Of a DNA stretch of 64,000 bases, positions 63,230-64,000 are shown piece after piece. The stretch covers positions 2,418,001-2,482,000 of the forward strand of contig NZ_CP032489.1 of assembly GCF_003600625.1 (NCBI RefSeq), in the 5' to 3' direction. Each line of letters starts with the position of its first letter. Positions within the stretch are counted from its first letter, which is position 1. Origin of the DNA: Arachidicoccus soli. GTDB lineage: Bacteria; Bacteroidota; Bacteroidia; Chitinophagales; Chitinophagaceae. The translations under genes and the position numbers were made by a program. The notes under the pieces were generated by a model. That model searched no databases and was not told the origin of the DNA. It saw only the letters and a list, made by a program, of their open reading frames with translations.

Positions 63230-64000
63230 TTACAAAAATTTCAGTAACCCTTTATTTTTTAGCTGAATAGTTGTTTCTTTTATTTCTTGTTCTTTGTTTT
63301 TGGGGTAGATTAATAATACGTTATCGTCATCCACCACAATAAAATCTTTCAAACCATTTACGACGACCAATTTGCTATCCGACGCATTAATTAAACAACC
63401 TTCGGAGTTGGTCATATAAATATTCTTCAAGATGGCTGCGTTATTATTTTCATCTTTCTCATTATATACATCGTGCAAAGAATTCCAAGTACCCAAGTCG
63501 CTCCAGCCAATATCGGCGGGAATGGTATAGACGTTTTTTGCCTTTTCCATAATTGCGAAATCAATTGAGATATTGGGCGCTAAGGGATATTTCTCCTGAA
63601 TAAAGGCAGCCTCTTTTTCTGTATTATATGCTGATTGTCCCTCGACAAATAAATGATATATCTCGGGGGTCAATTCTTTGAAAGCCGCCATAATTGTGGA
63701 AGCCTTCCAAATAAACATACCCGCATTCCATAGATATTGACCGGTTTCTAAATATACCATCGCTTTTTCTTTAGAAGGTTTTTCTTTAAAGGAAAGCACT
63801 TTATAAATATCTGTTGAAATCGCGTCCTCTTCAAATTGAATATACCCATAGCCTGTATCGGGGCGAGTAGGCTGAATACCCAAGGTAATTAATGCATCCT
63901 TATTTTTTGCAAAATCGATTGCCTGCTGAATTTTTTCAGCGTAAGCCGTTTCTTTTATAATTAAATGATCGGATGGCACGATAACCATGATTGCATCGGG
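63230..64000 (-). CDS. manC: Mannose-1-phosphate guanylyltransferase (5' end outside window)
   Basis: The frame is open to the window edge; about 257 C-terminal residues are visible of a family near 350-360. It makes GDP-mannose from mannose 1-phosphate and GTP. Diagnostic segments: MVIVPSDHLI, GIQPTRPDTGYGYIQFE, VLSFKEKPSKEKA, YLWNAGMFIWKAS, SIDFAIMEKAKNVYTIPADI and GWSDLGTWNSL. It lacks a phosphomannose isomerase domain. GDP-mannose would feed the glycosyltransferase behind it. The true start lies beyond base 64000. Confidence 0.92.
   Translation of the reverse strand, partial: PDAIMVIVPSDHLIIKETAYAEKIQQAIDFAKNKDALITLGIQPTRPDTGYGYIQFEEDAISTDIYKVLSFKEKPSKEKAMVYLETGQYLWNAGMFIWKASTIMAAFKELTPEIYHLFVEGQSAYNTEKEAAFIQEKYPLAPNISIDFAIMEKAKNVYTIPADIGWSDLGTWNSLHDVYNEKDENNNAAILKNIYMTNSEGCLINASDSKLVVVNGLKDFIVVDDDNVLLIYPKNKEQEIKETTIQLKNKGLLKFL

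Noticed and set aside
1-64000. tRNA genes, rRNA genes or CRISPR arrays
   Set aside because: No cloverleaf with a GTTCGAATC-type arm, no rRNA-like sequence and no regularly spaced short repeats were seen; a covariance-model scan would be decisive for tRNAs and small RNAs.

Overview
The window is chromosomal DNA from a member of the Bacteroidota, most likely a Chitinophagaceae-type soil or rhizosphere bacterium. Evidence: a SusC/SusD polysaccharide locus with a Reg_prop/Y_Y_Y sensor kinase, many TAnnTTTG (-7 type) promoters, CcmC/CcmD cytochrome biogenesis genes, the Bacteroidota form of arginine decarboxylase, and AT-rich sequence. The genus cannot be fixed from sequence reading alone. No rRNA, tRNA or CRISPR array was seen.

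Layout. 1-1.1 kb: 3' part of a DDE insertion sequence whose end cuts a TPR-type gene. 2.8-15.2 kb: mostly ordinary genes (AcpH-like phosphodiesterase, FAD oxidoreductase, beta-barrel protein, LuxE-like acyl-protein synthetase, tricorn-type protease, UbiA-like membrane protein with an adjoining methyltransferase, M42 peptidase, TPR protein). 15.4-24.9 kb: a plastic island holding a class I isoprenoid-synthase-like gene broken by an in-frame TGA, two further fragments of it, an 835-bp direct repeat, an AbiEii/DUF6922 toxin-antitoxin pair, an AAA ATPase with a truncated RloB partner, an arsenic operon (arsR, arsM with a TGA before its Cys-rich tail, a methyltransferase) and a frameshifted VapC-type toxin. 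25-38.8 kb: housekeeping genes (tilS, prfB with its programmed frameshift, glutamate dehydrogenase, ccmC/ccmD, AMP nucleosidase, trhO, ClC channel, rpmI-rplT, speA, glnS). 38.8-41.5 kb: a Xre/RES toxin-antitoxin pair whose toxin is split by a complete IS605-type element carrying tnpA and tnpB. 41.6-43.5 kb: rpsA.

43.8-60.2 kb is a polysaccharide utilisation locus probably aimed at alpha-mannan: GH76 endo-mannanase, SusC, SusD, two surface lipoproteins (one IPT plus NHL-like, one DUF1735/DUF4973-like), a glutaminase-type DUF4965 protein, and a regulator in which the usual one-piece hybrid two-component system is divided into a membrane kinase and a separate REC-AraC response regulator. 60.4-64 kb begins a surface-polysaccharide cluster read on the minus strand: mannose-1-phosphate guanylyltransferase (runs off the window), a family 2 glycosyltransferase and a decayed O-antigen ligase, next to a plus-strand propeller-like lipoprotein.

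The most unusual material is the 15-25 kb island. Several systems there (isoprenoid synthase, RloAB, VapC, arsM tail) are interrupted by single-base or junction events, while the AbiEii/DUF6922 pair looks intact. No clearly new complete system was identified. The best candidates for something undescribed are the isoprenoid-synthase-like gene, possibly related to the UbiA-like/methyltransferase pair 4 kb upstream, and the repeated module carrying an AbrB-like fragment plus an unknown decayed ORF.
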